From Pontibacter lucknowensis (GTDB lineage Bacteria; Bacteroidota; Bacteroidia; Cytophagales; Hymenobacteraceae), in the NCBI RefSeq assembly GCF_900156415.1, contig NZ_FTNM01000001.1, forward strand, positions 806,001 to 870,000: DNA of 64,000 nt. The letters are read 5' to 3'. The position numbers were made by a program, and so were the translations under genes. The stretch's first letter is position 1, and every line of letters starts with the position of its first letter. The notes under the pieces are model-generated. The model was not told the DNA's origin. It searched no databases and saw only the letters and a list, made by a program, of their open reading frames with translations. Shown one piece after another: positions 32,732-41,441 of this stretch.

Positions 32732-34084
32732 TTATTCCTCTGTTCTGGGCGGCGGACGGCGGATAATGGGCCGTGGTCGCGGTGGTTTCGGCTTTTCCGG
32801 TTGCGGCTCAGGTATAAGCGGCTCTCCAGTTGCTGCCTCAGGCTTGTCCGTTGCTGGCTTACCTCCCTCCTGCTGCTCTTCTGCTTTTGGCTCTGATTCT
32901 GCTGCAGGAGCCGGCGGTGTCGGCCGCCTGATGATCGGGCGCGGACGAGGCGGTTTGGCTGGCGGCGCAGCACTTGGTTCGGCTTCCGGTGTATTTTGCT
33001 CTGCTCCTGTTGTTGGTGCCTCTGGCACTGCACCTGCTGCTGGTGATTTCGCTGCTGATTCTTCCGATGATACGTTTGCAGTAGCGTCAGGTATAGCAGT
33101 GTCGTCCGCTGCAGGTCTTGCTTCCTCTGACTTCGCTTCCGGAGCAGCCGGTTTGGTTAAGGCAGCCGGGCGTTTGATGACAGGCCGTGGCCTTGGCGGT
33201 TTCGGAGCATCTTCGGCAGCAGGCTGTGGCGGGTTATCCGTGCCTGCTGGTGCTGTCTCTGCAGCCGCTGGTTTATCTTCTGTACCTGGAGCCAGCTGTT
33301 CTTCCGCAGCCTTTTGCAAGGCAGTTGGCCTTTTGATCACTGGCCTTGGGCGTGGTGGCTTTGAAGCTTCTGCAGCTGCTTCGTTTGCAGGTGCTATACC
33401 TTCGGCTGGCTTTTCCGGAGCAGGTTGCGCTTCTCCTTGTATCGGCTTTTGCAACGCGGCAGGCCGTTTAATCACAGGCCTCGGACGGGCAGCAGGCTTG
33501 ACAGATTCAGCTGCTGCTTCTGAAGTAGCGGAAAGCTCAGGTATAGCTTTGGTATCCTGCTCCTGGTTAGTTGGCTGATCTTCTGGTTTTGCAAGGGCGG
33601 CCGGGCGCTTGATCACTGGTCTGGCACGTGGTACTGGTGGTTTAGCGGCCTCTTCTGCCGGTTTATTTGCAGTTGTGGCTTCCTCTCCTTCTACAGGTGG
33701 TTTTAAGGCAGCAGGGCGCCGCACCACGGGCCTTGGCTTAGGAGCTGCAGCAGGTATAACTGGCTTTTCCTCAATTGTTTCCTGTGGAACATCAGGTGCG
33801 ACAGGTATAGCGGCAGGGCTTTCGGCTTCAGGCTTTGGAACTGGACCGGCAGCTCGTCGGGCTGCCGGTCGTGGAGCAGCCGTAGTGGCCGGCTTCGGCA
33901 CGTCCTCTTCACGCAGGTGGTAGCGCAGCCGTACATTGTTGAGCACCATTTTCACGGCCACATAGAAGCTGTTGGGATGCATTTGCGCATACATGCTCTC
34001 CCAGGCCTGGTACCGGGCCGGGTCCTCTGTAGCAAAGGCTTCCTTGTTTATCCGCTTTTTTACGAGGTACTCTTCAAACGTCAT
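32732..34084 (-). CDS. Pro/Ala/Arg-rich repeat protein with a short conserved N-terminal domain
   Basis: 450 residues. Residues 1-65 are ordered (MTFEEYLVKKRINKEAF, RYQAWESMYAQMHPNSFYVA, KMVLNNVRLRYHL). The rest is low-complexity, built from at least seven copies of the cationic unit R-P-[VI]-[VI]-[KR]-R-P-[AT]-[AL] (RPVVRRPAAL, RPVIKRPAAL four times with one RPVIKRPTAL, RPIIRRP twice), spaced by 40-60 residue acidic Ala/Pro/Glu linkers. No signal peptide or membrane segment, so probably cytoplasmic and disordered. It may bind nucleic acid, membrane lipid or a protein partner through the repeated basic patches. Function unknown. Confidence 0.8.
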   Translation of the reverse strand: MTFEEYLVKKRINKEAFATEDPARYQAWESMYAQMHPNSFYVAVKMVLNNVRLRYHLREEDVPKPATTAAPRPAARRAAGPVPKPEAESPAAIPVAPDVPQETIEEKPVIPAAAPKPRPVVRRPAALKPPVEGEEATTANKPAEEAAKPPVPRARPVIKRPAALAKPEDQPTNQEQDTKAIPELSATSEAAAESVKPAARPRPVIKRPAALQKPIQGEAQPAPEKPAEGIAPANEAAAEASKPPRPRPVIKRPTALQKAAEEQLAPGTEDKPAAAETAPAGTDNPPQPAAEDAPKPPRPRPVIKRPAALTKPAAPEAKSEEARPAADDTAIPDATANVSSEESAAKSPAAGAVPEAPTTGAEQNTPEAEPSAAPPAKPPRPRPIIRRPTPPAPAAESEPKAEEQQEGGKPATDKPEAATGEPLIPEPQPEKPKPPRPRPIIRRPPPRTEE

Positions 34085-34361
34085 AGTGCGCTGACCGTGT
34101 GCTATACCTGCAAAGGTACGGAAACAGGCCTGAATCGTGTTTAATATTCGCTTTATAGGCCTGCCATACTCATTGCAGCGGCCTTTTGCTCAACAAATAT
34201 AAGAAAATCGCACTCCTGAAACAGGCTGGCATTATTTCTATTTTACCATTGCATTACTTAATCATTAAATCTGCAAGCGGCTATTTCAGTACCCAATCAG
34301 CCGCTATACCTTTGGTTCGTGGTGAAAGTATTAGGTTAAGATTAATTTAGTGAGCATGAAG

Positions 34362-34386
34362 CGCTTGCCTTTGGCAGGCGTTTTCT
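34362..34386 (+). promoter_or_regulatory. Leader hairpin with T-run upstream of the threonine dehydrogenase gene
   Basis: Stem CGCTTGCC / GGCAGGCG (one G-T pair), loop TTT, then TTTTCT. It lies 117 bases before the tdh ATG and downstream of a TACCTTTG box (34307-34314), so it could be an attenuator or the end of a short RNA. The 418-base spacer 34085-34502 shows no gene. Confidence 0.45.
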
Positions 34387-34502
34387 ATTTAAACCTGTCC
34401 CCTTCCTCAATGCGCTTATACTCAGGAGCATTGGGATTCTTGTTCTTATCCTTTCAGGATTGCCCTGAAATCGGTTACTTTGTACAAAAATTTACTCTGA
34501 CT

Positions 34503-35480
34503 ATGGCAAACACAAGTGACACGGTATTGGTGATTGGCGCCTGCGGACAACTTGGCTCTGAACTCACCCTGGAGCTCCGCAACATGTATGGCGGTTCTAA
34601 TGTAGTGGCAGCCGATATCGCGGCTCCTAAGCAGGCTGACCTCCGCGACTCAGGCCCATTTGAGAAGGTGGATGTACTGGACACAAACGTACTGGCCGAA
34701 CTGGCCTCCAAATATAAATTCAAGCAGATCTACCACTTGGCAGCGGTGCTATCCGCCACAGGTGAGCGCAACCCTAAGTTCGCCTGGAAACTGAACATGG
34801 AAGGACTGTTCAATGTGCTGGACCTGTCGCTGGAGCACAAGGTGCAGAAGGTATACTGGCCAAGCTCTATTGCCGTGTTCGGCCCGAACACCCCGCGCCA
34901 GAACACGCCCCAGAATACTGTGATGGACCCTAACACTGTATATGGCGTGAGCAAGCAGGCAGGCGAGCGCTGGTGCGAGTACTACTTCCAGAAGTATGGC
35001 CTCGATGTGCGCAGCCTCCGCTACCCTGGCCTGATCGGCTACAAGGCTCTGCCGGGTGGTGGCACCACCGACTACGCCGTGGACATTTACCACAAAGCCT
35101 TGGAAGGCGAGACATACGAGTGCTTCCTGAGCGAAGACACCTACTTGCCGATGATGTACATGCCGGATGCTTTGAAGGCAACGCTGGACCTGATGCACGC
35201 GCCGGCTGAGCAGGTAAAGATCCGTGACTCTTACAACCTGAGCGCAATGAGCTTCTCTCCGAAAGAGATCACCGAATCGATCCGCAAGTTTATACCTGAA
35301 TTCGATACTACGTACAAGCCCGACTACCGTCAGCAGATCGCTGACTCGTGGCCGCAGAGCATCGACGACAGCACTGCCCAGCAGGACTGGGGCTGGAAAC
35401 CTGCCTACGACCTCGATGCCATGACTGAGGACATGCTGCTGAACCTCAAGAAGATGAAAGAAGAGCAAACCCTTGCCTAG
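34503..35480 (+). CDS. NAD-dependent epimerase/dehydratase-type L-threonine 3-dehydrogenase
   Basis: 325 residues from the ATG at 34503; the frame continues upstream to 34350 but the Rossmann motif begins right after this start (TVLVIGACGQLGSELT). The protein is of the short-chain extended type, with catalytic YGVSK (residues about 143-147) and preceding Ser in WPSSIAVFGP, and ends DDSTAQQDWGWKPAYDLDAM, all typical of bacterial SDR threonine dehydrogenases. It oxidises threonine to 2-amino-3-ketobutyrate, the substrate of Kbl encoded nearby. A UDP-sugar epimerase is the alternative, but the kbl neighbour argues against it. Confidence 0.9.
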   Translation: MANTSDTVLVIGACGQLGSELTLELRNMYGGSNVVAADIAAPKQADLRDSGPFEKVDVLDTNVLAELASKYKFKQIYHLAAVLSATGERNPKFAWKLNMEGLFNVLDLSLEHKVQKVYWPSSIAVFGPNTPRQNTPQNTVMDPNTVYGVSKQAGERWCEYYFQKYGLDVRSLRYPGLIGYKALPGGGTTDYAVDIYHKALEGETYECFLSEDTYLPMMYMPDALKATLDLMHAPAEQVKIRDSYNLSAMSFSPKEITESIRKFIPEFDTTYKPDYRQQIADSWPQSIDDSTAQQDWGWKPAYDLDAMTEDMLLNLKKMKEEQTLA

Positions 35481-35590
35481 GTATAGGTCTCTGATTTGAT
35501 AGAAAGGGGACTTACGAACGGAGGACTGATCCGGCCATTGAGCTTTAAGTGAGATCTTCCTGAAGTCTTATAATACGATATGAATAACCG

Positions 35591-35624
35591 AAAACGGGTG
35601 GTGCAAAAGCACCACCCGTTTTTT
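35591..35624 (+). terminator. Terminator after the threonine dehydrogenase gene
   Basis: Perfect 14-base stem AAAACGGGTGGTGC / GCACCACCCGTTTT with loop AAAA, then T-run. The remaining spacer to 35768 is AT-rich and holds no gene. Confidence 0.95.
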
Positions 35625-35768
35625 ATTTAAAAATCAACATCCTGTATACCAGTCAGCTACATTTGAGCACCTCTATTCAGAACAATTTTTATTCATACTT
35701 ATACCTTAAACTATTCAACATGGCATAATATTTGGTTTCGGCTATATATACTTAACCAAATCATCTAT

Positions 35769-36440
35769 ATGAAACTAAAACTACTAGCCCTTTCCTGCTG
35801 CCTGGCCGCGGCTTTCACAGCGCAGGCGCAGATTGTGGTGGATACCCCATCTGAAAGCAAAACTTATAAGCCAACTACTGGCGACATTACTACTGAAGTC
35901 AGTGTCAATCTGGAATATGGCACGTTCCTGAACGGTGGCCAGCTGCGCGTCCGTAAGTTTACGGCCGAAAATAAGGCGCTGCGACTAGGCACCAGTCTGG
36001 ACTACACCTATAGCAAAATGGATGCTGAGGTCTATAGCTCTACTTTCGGCATTAGCCTGGTACCAGGTATAGAAAGGCACTTTGGCGGCACAAACAGGCT
36101 TTCGCCTTATATCGGAGTTGAGTTGCCGATTGGTTTCAGAACATCGAAGTATGAAACGGACCACTACACTGTAAAGGGATCGACAGCTTATAACAGTTCA
36201 GCGGATCGAGCCAATTTCAACATAGGCTTGAACGGTCTGGCAGGTGTCGACTATTATGTTGCGCCACGTTTTTACGTGGGATTCGAACTTGGTGCAGGCG
36301 TGCGCTATAACAAATACAACGACATTGAAACCACCTTCAAAAGAGATTTACCTAACTCTTCGCAGGAACTGGAAGGCTATCACAGCATCAGCTTCTCCCC
36401 TTTCTCAACCGGAGGCATACGCCTTGGTTTTGTATTTTAA
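35769..36440 (+). CDS. Outer-membrane beta-barrel protein
   Basis: 223 residues. Signal peptide (MKLKLLALSCCLAAAFTAQAQ) followed by a barrel-like pattern of alternating hydrophobic strands: TEVSVNLEYGTFLNGGQLRV, LRLGTSLDYTYSKMD, PYIGVELPIGFRTSKYE, NFNIGLNGLAGVDYYVAPRF, YVGFELGAGVRYNKY and the terminal GGIRLGFVF ending in Phe. Similar in size and pattern to the barrel encoded at 3.7 kb, but sequence identity looks low. Role unknown. Confidence 0.8.
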   Translation: MKLKLLALSCCLAAAFTAQAQIVVDTPSESKTYKPTTGDITTEVSVNLEYGTFLNGGQLRVRKFTAENKALRLGTSLDYTYSKMDAEVYSSTFGISLVPGIERHFGGTNRLSPYIGVELPIGFRTSKYETDHYTVKGSTAYNSSADRANFNIGLNGLAGVDYYVAPRFYVGFELGAGVRYNKYNDIETTFKRDLPNSSQELEGYHSISFSPFSTGGIRLGFVF

Positions 36441-36472
36441 TAAAAATTAAAGATTAGCTACACTTATACAAT

Positions 36473-36504
36473 CAGCCGCCAGCATCTTGTTGGCGGCTGT
36501 TTTC
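36473..36504 (+). terminator. Terminator after the beta-barrel gene
   Basis: Stem CAGCCGCCA / TGGCGGCTG, 9-base loop, then TTTTCTT. Confidence 0.85.
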
Positions 36505-36604
36505 TTATTCAGCAGTTAACCTATATTTTGCACAAAACGTCTATAAGTTACAGAAGCATAGTCGCAGGGCCTGGCAAGCATGCGACGACCCAAAACACAA
36601 GATC

Positions 36605-36946
36605 ATGACTGTAACTGATATAAATGACGATAAGCTAAGGCAGCTGATATTTGAAAAAGAAAGAGTAATCGTAAAATTCACTGACCCGGCTTGCCCGGTC
36701 TGCAAACAGCTTTCCCCTTCTTTTCGAAAGTTCTCCACGGAACCACAATACAGCAGCATCACCTTTGCGCGCATGAGCGCCAGCGAGAATCCAGTATCCA
36801 GTCAGGAGGTCAAGCTCACGGGCACGCCATTTTTCGCTTCTTACCTAAAAGGAACAATTCAGGAGTGCGGCATTGTTGACACCGAAGAAGGCATTCGCGC
36901 TATGCTGTCCCGGCTTTTACAACCAGCTAGTCCGGAAACCAGATAA
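36605..36946 (+). CDS. Thioredoxin-like protein, 113 aa
   Basis: Small cytoplasmic thioredoxin-fold protein without signal peptide. The redox pair is Cys30-Cys33 in DPACPVCKQL, the cis-Pro is in LTGTPFFASYL, and an extra Cys occurs near residue 89 (QECGIVD). It is shorter and more divergent than housekeeping thioredoxin (no WCGPC), so probably a specialised disulfide reductase. Alone on its transcript as far as seen. Confidence 0.8.
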   Translation: MTVTDINDDKLRQLIFEKERVIVKFTDPACPVCKQLSPSFRKFSTEPQYSSITFARMSASENPVSSQEVKLTGTPFFASYLKGTIQECGIVDTEEGIRAMLSRLLQPASPETR

Positions 36947-37019
36947 TAACACATCGGGTCGAGCACGGACAATGGACAAATGCCCTTAACTTGCGCCATA
37001 ATTTAGAAGGCTATACCGC

Positions 37020-38474
37020 GTGTTCCGACTCACTACCCTACAGCTTGTTTTTATTTTGTTTGTACTCAACAGCCTGCTTGCATTTCAGGCATGCTCCAGT
37101 ACTGCTCGCCTGAACACTACTGCCCCAGCGGCTACTGTGTCAAATGCGCCTGTTTATAAGCCGAAGCTCTCCTCTGTCAGTATACCTGTTTCCATCCCAT
37201 TGGCTACTATCGAAGACAAGCTGAACCAGGAAATCCAGGGCGCCCTTTACAAAGATGACAACCTGGACGATGACAACCTGATGGTGACCGTGCTCAAGAA
37301 GGGCCGCATGACCATCCGGGCCGATAAGGACAAACTCTACTTTAGTGTGCCGCTGCAGGTATACGCCAAGGGGCGCTGGCAGTGGGAGCCCTGCAAGGCC
37401 TGCCCGTCGTTCAGCAAGACCGAGGCTACTTCTTTCGACATGGTCGTGCGCACTGAGAGCCGCTTTGGCCTGACCGATGACTACAAAGTAAACACCATTA
37501 CCAGCGGCAATTTTGAGTGGGGCGATACCAAGCCTTATATCAACCTGGGTCCGCTTAAGATCGGCTTGGCCCGTTTTATAGAGCCCGCCATGAAGCAGCA
37601 GATGAACACCATCGCCCGCCAGCTGGACAAAGAAATCCAAAGCCGTCTGAACCTGCGCCAGTACGTAGCCAACACCTGGGTGCAGCTGCAGCAGCCTGTG
37701 AAGCTGGACGACAACCTCAATGCCTGGCTCACCGTGAATCCGCAAGAGGTGCGCATGGCTCCGCTATACGCTCAGAACGGCAGTTTGCATACCCGCATCG
37801 GCATCAGCTCTTTTATACAGGTGAGCACTGACGGCAAGCCACAAACAGAAGTAAACAAGAACCTGCCCCGCCTGATCATCGACAGCAGAATGAGTGACGA
37901 CATTCAGATTGGTCTGACCGCTACCGTCCCTTATGCCCATGCAAGCAGTCTGATGCAGCAGCAAGTAGCTAACCAAACCTATACCTTCGACGAGGGCAAA
38001 AGCCAGCTTACCGTAAAAGACGCCGCCATCACCCCAAGTGGCGAGCAGTTGGTACTGATGCTGGACGTGGACGGCAAAACAAAGGCCGGGCTCTTCACTA
38101 AAAAACTGGTAGGCAAGCTATACCTGCGCGGCACACCTTACTACGATGCCCAAACTGCCTCTATCAGGCTGCGTGACGTGGACTATGACCTCGACACCAG
38201 GGACATGCTGTTGAATACGGCCAATTGGCTGGCCAAGAACAAGTTCAAGGAGATGATTCAAAGCCAGGTGAACATACCGGTGCAAAGCCAGCTGACTGAT
38301 GTGCGCAACATGCTGCAGCATACGCTGAACCAGTCAGGTCGCTTGCACGAGTCGGTACTGCTGCGTGGGGCTGTCAGTGAGTTGGCGCTTGAGAATATTT
38401 ACCTGGGTCCTACAGGTATACAGGCTGTTGTCAATGCCAGAGGTAGCCTTACCGCCACGATTGATAAGCTATAG
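37020..38474 (+). CDS. DUF4403 family lipoprotein
   Basis: 484 residues, start GTG at 37020. Lipoprotein signal FILFVLNSLLAFQACSS with lipobox Cys25. The DUF4403 body shows SVSIPVSIPLATIEDKLNQEI at the start, WQWEPCKACPSFSKTEATSF, KINLGP-like (INLGPLKIGLARFIEPAMKQQ), an IQSRLNLRQYVANTWVQLQQPVKL helix, and late blocks FTKKLVGKLYLRGTPYYDA and RLRDVDYDLDTRDMLLNTANWL. The repeated layout of two similar halves fits a lipid-binding BPI/SMP-like tube, but this is inference. Envelope protein; likely periplasmic side of a membrane. Confidence 0.85.
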   Translation: MFRLTTLQLVFILFVLNSLLAFQACSSTARLNTTAPAATVSNAPVYKPKLSSVSIPVSIPLATIEDKLNQEIQGALYKDDNLDDDNLMVTVLKKGRMTIRADKDKLYFSVPLQVYAKGRWQWEPCKACPSFSKTEATSFDMVVRTESRFGLTDDYKVNTITSGNFEWGDTKPYINLGPLKIGLARFIEPAMKQQMNTIARQLDKEIQSRLNLRQYVANTWVQLQQPVKLDDNLNAWLTVNPQEVRMAPLYAQNGSLHTRIGISSFIQVSTDGKPQTEVNKNLPRLIIDSRMSDDIQIGLTATVPYAHASSLMQQQVANQTYTFDEGKSQLTVKDAAITPSGEQLVLMLDVDGKTKAGLFTKKLVGKLYLRGTPYYDAQTASIRLRDVDYDLDTRDMLLNTANWLAKNKFKEMIQSQVNIPVQSQLTDVRNMLQHTLNQSGRLHESVLLRGAVSELALENIYLGPTGIQAVVNARGSLTATIDKL

Positions 38475-38521
38475 CATTTCCAACCTAACATTTCCCGCTG
38501 TCGTATCAAAAAGCTATCCTG

Positions 38522-39526
38522 ATGCAGACAAGCGATATGACAAAATCTTTAACAGACATTATATTCCCTCTTGTAAAGAATACCTTCAGCGGGTTTCTGG
38601 ACAACGGTTCTCTTATGTTGGCTGCGGCACTGGCCTTCAATGCCATTTTCTCAATCCCTCCTCTGCTGGTCATCATCATACAGGCCGCCGGGTACTTCCT
38701 TGGCGAGAAGGCCGTTTCAGGTGAGCTTTCCAGCCAGATTTCAGAAGCTATCGGGCCCAATGCCGCCGAATCCATTGAGACCATCGTACAGAATGCGGCT
38801 TTGAGCGAAGGAGGCGGCATAGCCTTCTGGATAGGTATAGGCACGCTTATCTTCGCATCCACTACGTTTTTTGCTACGTTGCAGGAGTCGCTGAACAGGG
38901 TGTGGAACGTGAAACCGAAGCCGACAAACGGCATCGTGAAGATGCTAAAGGTGCGCCTGTTCTCGTTTGGCATTGTGCTGAGCATCGCCCTGCTGATGCT
39001 GGTGTCGCTCCTGCTGAGTGCCGTCATTTCGATCCTGAGCGACTACCTCCGCGAGATCTTCGACAGCTACCTGCAGTTTATCTCGCCTGATGTACTGTAT
39101 TTCCTCATCAAGGCCATGGACTTTGTCCTGTCGGTTGCCATTATAACGGCCCTGTTCTCACTTATTTTCAAGTACCTGCCCGATGCCTTTATCAAATGGA
39201 AAGATGTGTGGGTGGGCGCTTTGATCACGGCACTGCTGTTCACCATTGGCAAATTCCTTATCAGCTGGTTCATCAGCACCAGCGACCCGGGCTCAGCCTA
39301 TGGTGCTGCCGGCTCCATTATCGTGATTTTAGTATGGATCTACTACTCGTCGTTGATTGTGCTGTTCGGAGCGGAGTTCACCCAACAGTATGCCGCTGAG
39401 TTTGGCCAGGAGATACGACCCAAGGAGCATGCGGTGCTGTTCAGAGAGCAGGAGATCACCAATAACCCGCACGACATATCCAGCGGCAGACCAAGGCCGG
39501 AAGGCAGGTTCAACAAAGCCAGCTGA
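38522..39526 (+). CDS. YihY/virulence factor BrkB family membrane protein
   Basis: 334 residues, inner-membrane. About six to seven helices: MLAAALAFNAIFSIPPLLVI, IAFWIGIGTLIFASTTFFATL (with the family motif LQESLNRVWNVKPK), LFSFGIVLSIALLMLVSLLL, DFVLSVAIITALFSLIFKYLP, WVGALITALLFTIGKFLISW, and YGAAGSIIVILVWIYYSSLI-LFGAEFT, the last a strong family signature. Once called ribonuclease BN, now regarded as a possible transporter. It starts 48 bases after the DUF4403 stop, so possibly one transcript. Strong terminator follows. Confidence 0.93.
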   Translation: MQTSDMTKSLTDIIFPLVKNTFSGFLDNGSLMLAAALAFNAIFSIPPLLVIIIQAAGYFLGEKAVSGELSSQISEAIGPNAAESIETIVQNAALSEGGGIAFWIGIGTLIFASTTFFATLQESLNRVWNVKPKPTNGIVKMLKVRLFSFGIVLSIALLMLVSLLLSAVISILSDYLREIFDSYLQFISPDVLYFLIKAMDFVLSVAIITALFSLIFKYLPDAFIKWKDVWVGALITALLFTIGKFLISWFISTSDPGSAYGAAGSIIVILVWIYYSSLIVLFGAEFTQQYAAEFGQEIRPKEHAVLFREQEITNNPHDISSGRPRPEGRFNKAS

Positions 39527-39540
39527 CATAAACCCAAGTA

Positions 39541-39584
39541 AAGCAAAAGGCCCCTGCTACAGGTATAGCAGGGGCCTTTTGCTT
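39541..39584. terminator. Bidirectional terminator between the YihY gene and rlmN
   Basis: A perfect 19-base stem AAGCAAAAGGCCCCTGCTA / TAGCAGGGGCCTTTTGCTT. The loop is CAGGTA, so the dispersed decamer CAGGTATAGC spans loop and stem at 39560-39569. Confidence 0.95.
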
Positions 39585-39600
39585 TATCGTTAGCCTAAAC

Positions 39601-40677
39601 TTAAGCAGCGGGCTGTTTCTCTTTTACGGCAAGCTGGCCGCAGGCAGCGTCAATGTCTTTGCCACGGCTGCGGCGCACGTTTACCTGCACGCCACGGTCG
39701 GCGAGGTAGTAAATGAAGTTCTGCCAGCGTTCTTCGTCAGTATTTTTGTAGTCGGCGTTCTCAATCGGGTTATACTCGATCAGGTTGATCTTGCAAGGTA
39801 TAACTTTGGAGAAGCGATACAGCTCTTCCGCATCCTGCAGCGTGTCATTGAAGTTCTGGAACACGATGTACTCATACGTCACCTTGCGGCCTGTCACTTC
39901 ATGGAAGTGCTTCAGAGCATCGGTCAGTGCCTCCAGTGAGTTCGTCTCGTTGATCGGCATGATCTGGTTGCGCTTCTCGTCGTTGGCGGCGTGCAGCGAC
40001 AGCGCCAGGTTGGCTTTCACGCCATCATCAGCCATTTTCTTGATCATCTTGGCTATACCTGCCGTGCTCACTGTGATGCGGCGTGCTGCCATACCCAGGC
40101 CATCGTGCGCCGTGATGCGCTCGATGCTCTTCATCACGTTGGCATAGTTGAGCATCGGCTCCCCCATACCCATGTACACGATGTTGGTAAGCGGCTGGCC
40201 ATACTGCTGCATGCTCTGCTCGTTAATGCGCACTACCTGATCGTAGATCTCGGCGGCATCGAGGTTACGCACGCGGTCCATGTAGCCGGTGGCGCAGAAC
40301 TTGCAGGTAAGCGAGCACCCTACCTGGCTACTCACGCAGGCAGTTTTGCGCTCTTCGTGGGGTATCAGTACACCCTCCACGATGTTATTATCGTGCAGTT
40401 TGAAAGCAGATTTGATGGTGCCATCGTTGCTGAGCTGCTTGGTGGCTACCTGCACCGCGTTAATGGCAAAGTGCTGGTCCAGCTTTTCGCGCAGGGCCAG
40501 GCTCACGTTATTCATCTCCTCAAACGACTGCGCCGAGTGCTTCCAGATCCACTCATAGACCTGCTTGGCACGGAACGCTTTCTCGCCCTGCTCCACAAGC
40601 CATGCCTTCAAGTCGTCGAGCGACAGCTTTCGGATGTCTTTTTTATTTAAAACGGGTATATCTGCAATCAAATTCAT
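39601..40677 (-). CDS. rlmN: Dual-specificity RNA methyltransferase RlmN
   Basis: 358 residues. A radical SAM enzyme that adds a C2 methyl to A2503 of 23S rRNA and A37 of some tRNAs. The cluster motif is Cys121, Cys125, Cys128 in GCSLTCKFCATGY; the methyl-carrying cysteine pair is Cys114 (KTACVSSQVG) and the Cys of DAACGQLA near the C-terminus. Other blocks: NIVYMGMGEPMLNY and RITVSTAGIAKMIKK. The -7 box TAATTTTG ends 4 bases before the ATG, suggesting a leaderless message. The thioesterase gene lies 21 bases upstream on the same strand. Confidence 0.96.
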   Translation of the reverse strand: MNLIADIPVLNKKDIRKLSLDDLKAWLVEQGEKAFRAKQVYEWIWKHSAQSFEEMNNVSLALREKLDQHFAINAVQVATKQLSNDGTIKSAFKLHDNNIVEGVLIPHEERKTACVSSQVGCSLTCKFCATGYMDRVRNLDAAEIYDQVVRINEQSMQQYGQPLTNIVYMGMGEPMLNYANVMKSIERITAHDGLGMAARRITVSTAGIAKMIKKMADDGVKANLALSLHAANDEKRNQIMPINETNSLEALTDALKHFHEVTGRKVTYEYIVFQNFNDTLQDAEELYRFSKVIPCKINLIEYNPIENADYKNTDEERWQNFIYYLADRGVQVNVRRSRGKDIDAACGQLAVKEKQPAA

Positions 40678-40681
40678 ACCA

Positions 40682-40689
40682 CAAAATTA
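40682..40689 (-). promoter_or_regulatory. Candidate -7 box of rlmN
   Basis: TAATTTTG on the minus strand fits TAnnTTTG, with a TTG about 23 bases upstream inside the thioesterase gene end. It ends 4 bases from the ATG, which implies a leaderless message if used. Confidence 0.5.
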
Positions 40690-40698
40690 CAAAAATAC

Positions 40699-41127
40699 TT
40701 AGGCTTTAGTTTCAATCCGGGCTTTTACTTCGTTGGGCAGGGCCATTAATTTTCGTTCCTGGTAGTTAAAGCAGAGCATACCCGTCTTGGCACGGGCAAC
40801 TTCCTTGCCGTTTTGGTTGAGCACATGGTAGGTAATATCGAAGCCATACTTGTGCACATCGTCAAATGCCAGCCGCAGCGTGAGTACATCACCGTAGAAG
40901 CCCTCGCCCTTGTACTCAATGGCAACATCGGCCATGATCAGGCTGGCACCGCCCATATCGAGCTCGGTGTAGCCGAAGTGCCTGAGCAATTGCAGGCGTG
41001 CCTCGTGCAGAATAGAGAGCAACGCATCGTTGCCCAGATGGGCGCCATAGTTGAGATCAGTAATGCGCACAGGTATAGTTGCCTCGAAGGACACATGTTC
41101 AGGTATAGCTACTTTGATGCGGGGCAT
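40699..41127 (-). CDS. Acyl-CoA thioesterase (4HBT hot-dog fold)
   Basis: 142 residues, single hot-dog domain. The active-site segment RITDLNYGAHLGNDALLSILHEAR has the Asn-Tyr-Gly-x-His-x-x-Asn pattern of the 4-hydroxybenzoyl-CoA thioesterase family, followed by ADVAIEYKGEGFYGDVL and a strand/turn region (YGFDITYHVLNQNGKEVARAKTGMLCF). Hydrolyses an acyl-CoA; chain length not readable. It precedes rlmN on the same strand. Confidence 0.9.
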   Translation of the reverse strand: MPRIKVAIPEHVSFEATIPVRITDLNYGAHLGNDALLSILHEARLQLLRHFGYTELDMGGASLIMADVAIEYKGEGFYGDVLTLRLAFDDVHKYGFDITYHVLNQNGKEVARAKTGMLCFNYQERKLMALPNEVKARIETKA

Positions 41128-41441
41128 GTTTTAAATTGTTGATGGTTGAATTGTTAAATTGCTGATGGTTTTATACCCTCTATTGAGAGAGGTCGCTATT
41201 CAAAGCCATCTATTCCAAAACGACGAATATGCTCTTCGGGGTATCCATGTCCCGAAGCTTCATGAGGGCAAGGATGTCCGGATCAACTGCGCAGTTTGAG
41301 AGTTAGGCCGTTAAATGGTTTAGTGCGTCAATCATTCTTAATCAGCCATTACCGCTATTGATTCCAAATTAGTCATTCCTCACTATTCCTTAATCATTAT
41401 TCCCCAACCATTGCTTACATTTGTAAAGTAAATAAATAATC
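41128..41441. promoter_or_regulatory. Gene-free spacer with a candidate mnmD promoter
   Basis: A 314-base divergent spacer. TACATTTG at 41417-41424 fits the -7 box and lies 17 bases before the mnmD ATG; no clear -33 element was found. The left part has an imperfect direct repeat (TTGCTGATGGTT / TTGTTGATGGTT). Nothing else seen. Confidence 0.4.

Noticed and set aside
32697-33578. Gly/Ala/Ser-rich plus-strand frame of 293 residues
   Set aside because: It is the complement of the Pro/Ala repeat protein; the composition mirrors the repeats and there is no signal or family match.
32732-34084. Short repeated DNA units that could be taken for a CRISPR array
   Set aside because: The units are in one frame, vary in length and sequence, and encode a repeated peptide; no constant spacer length.
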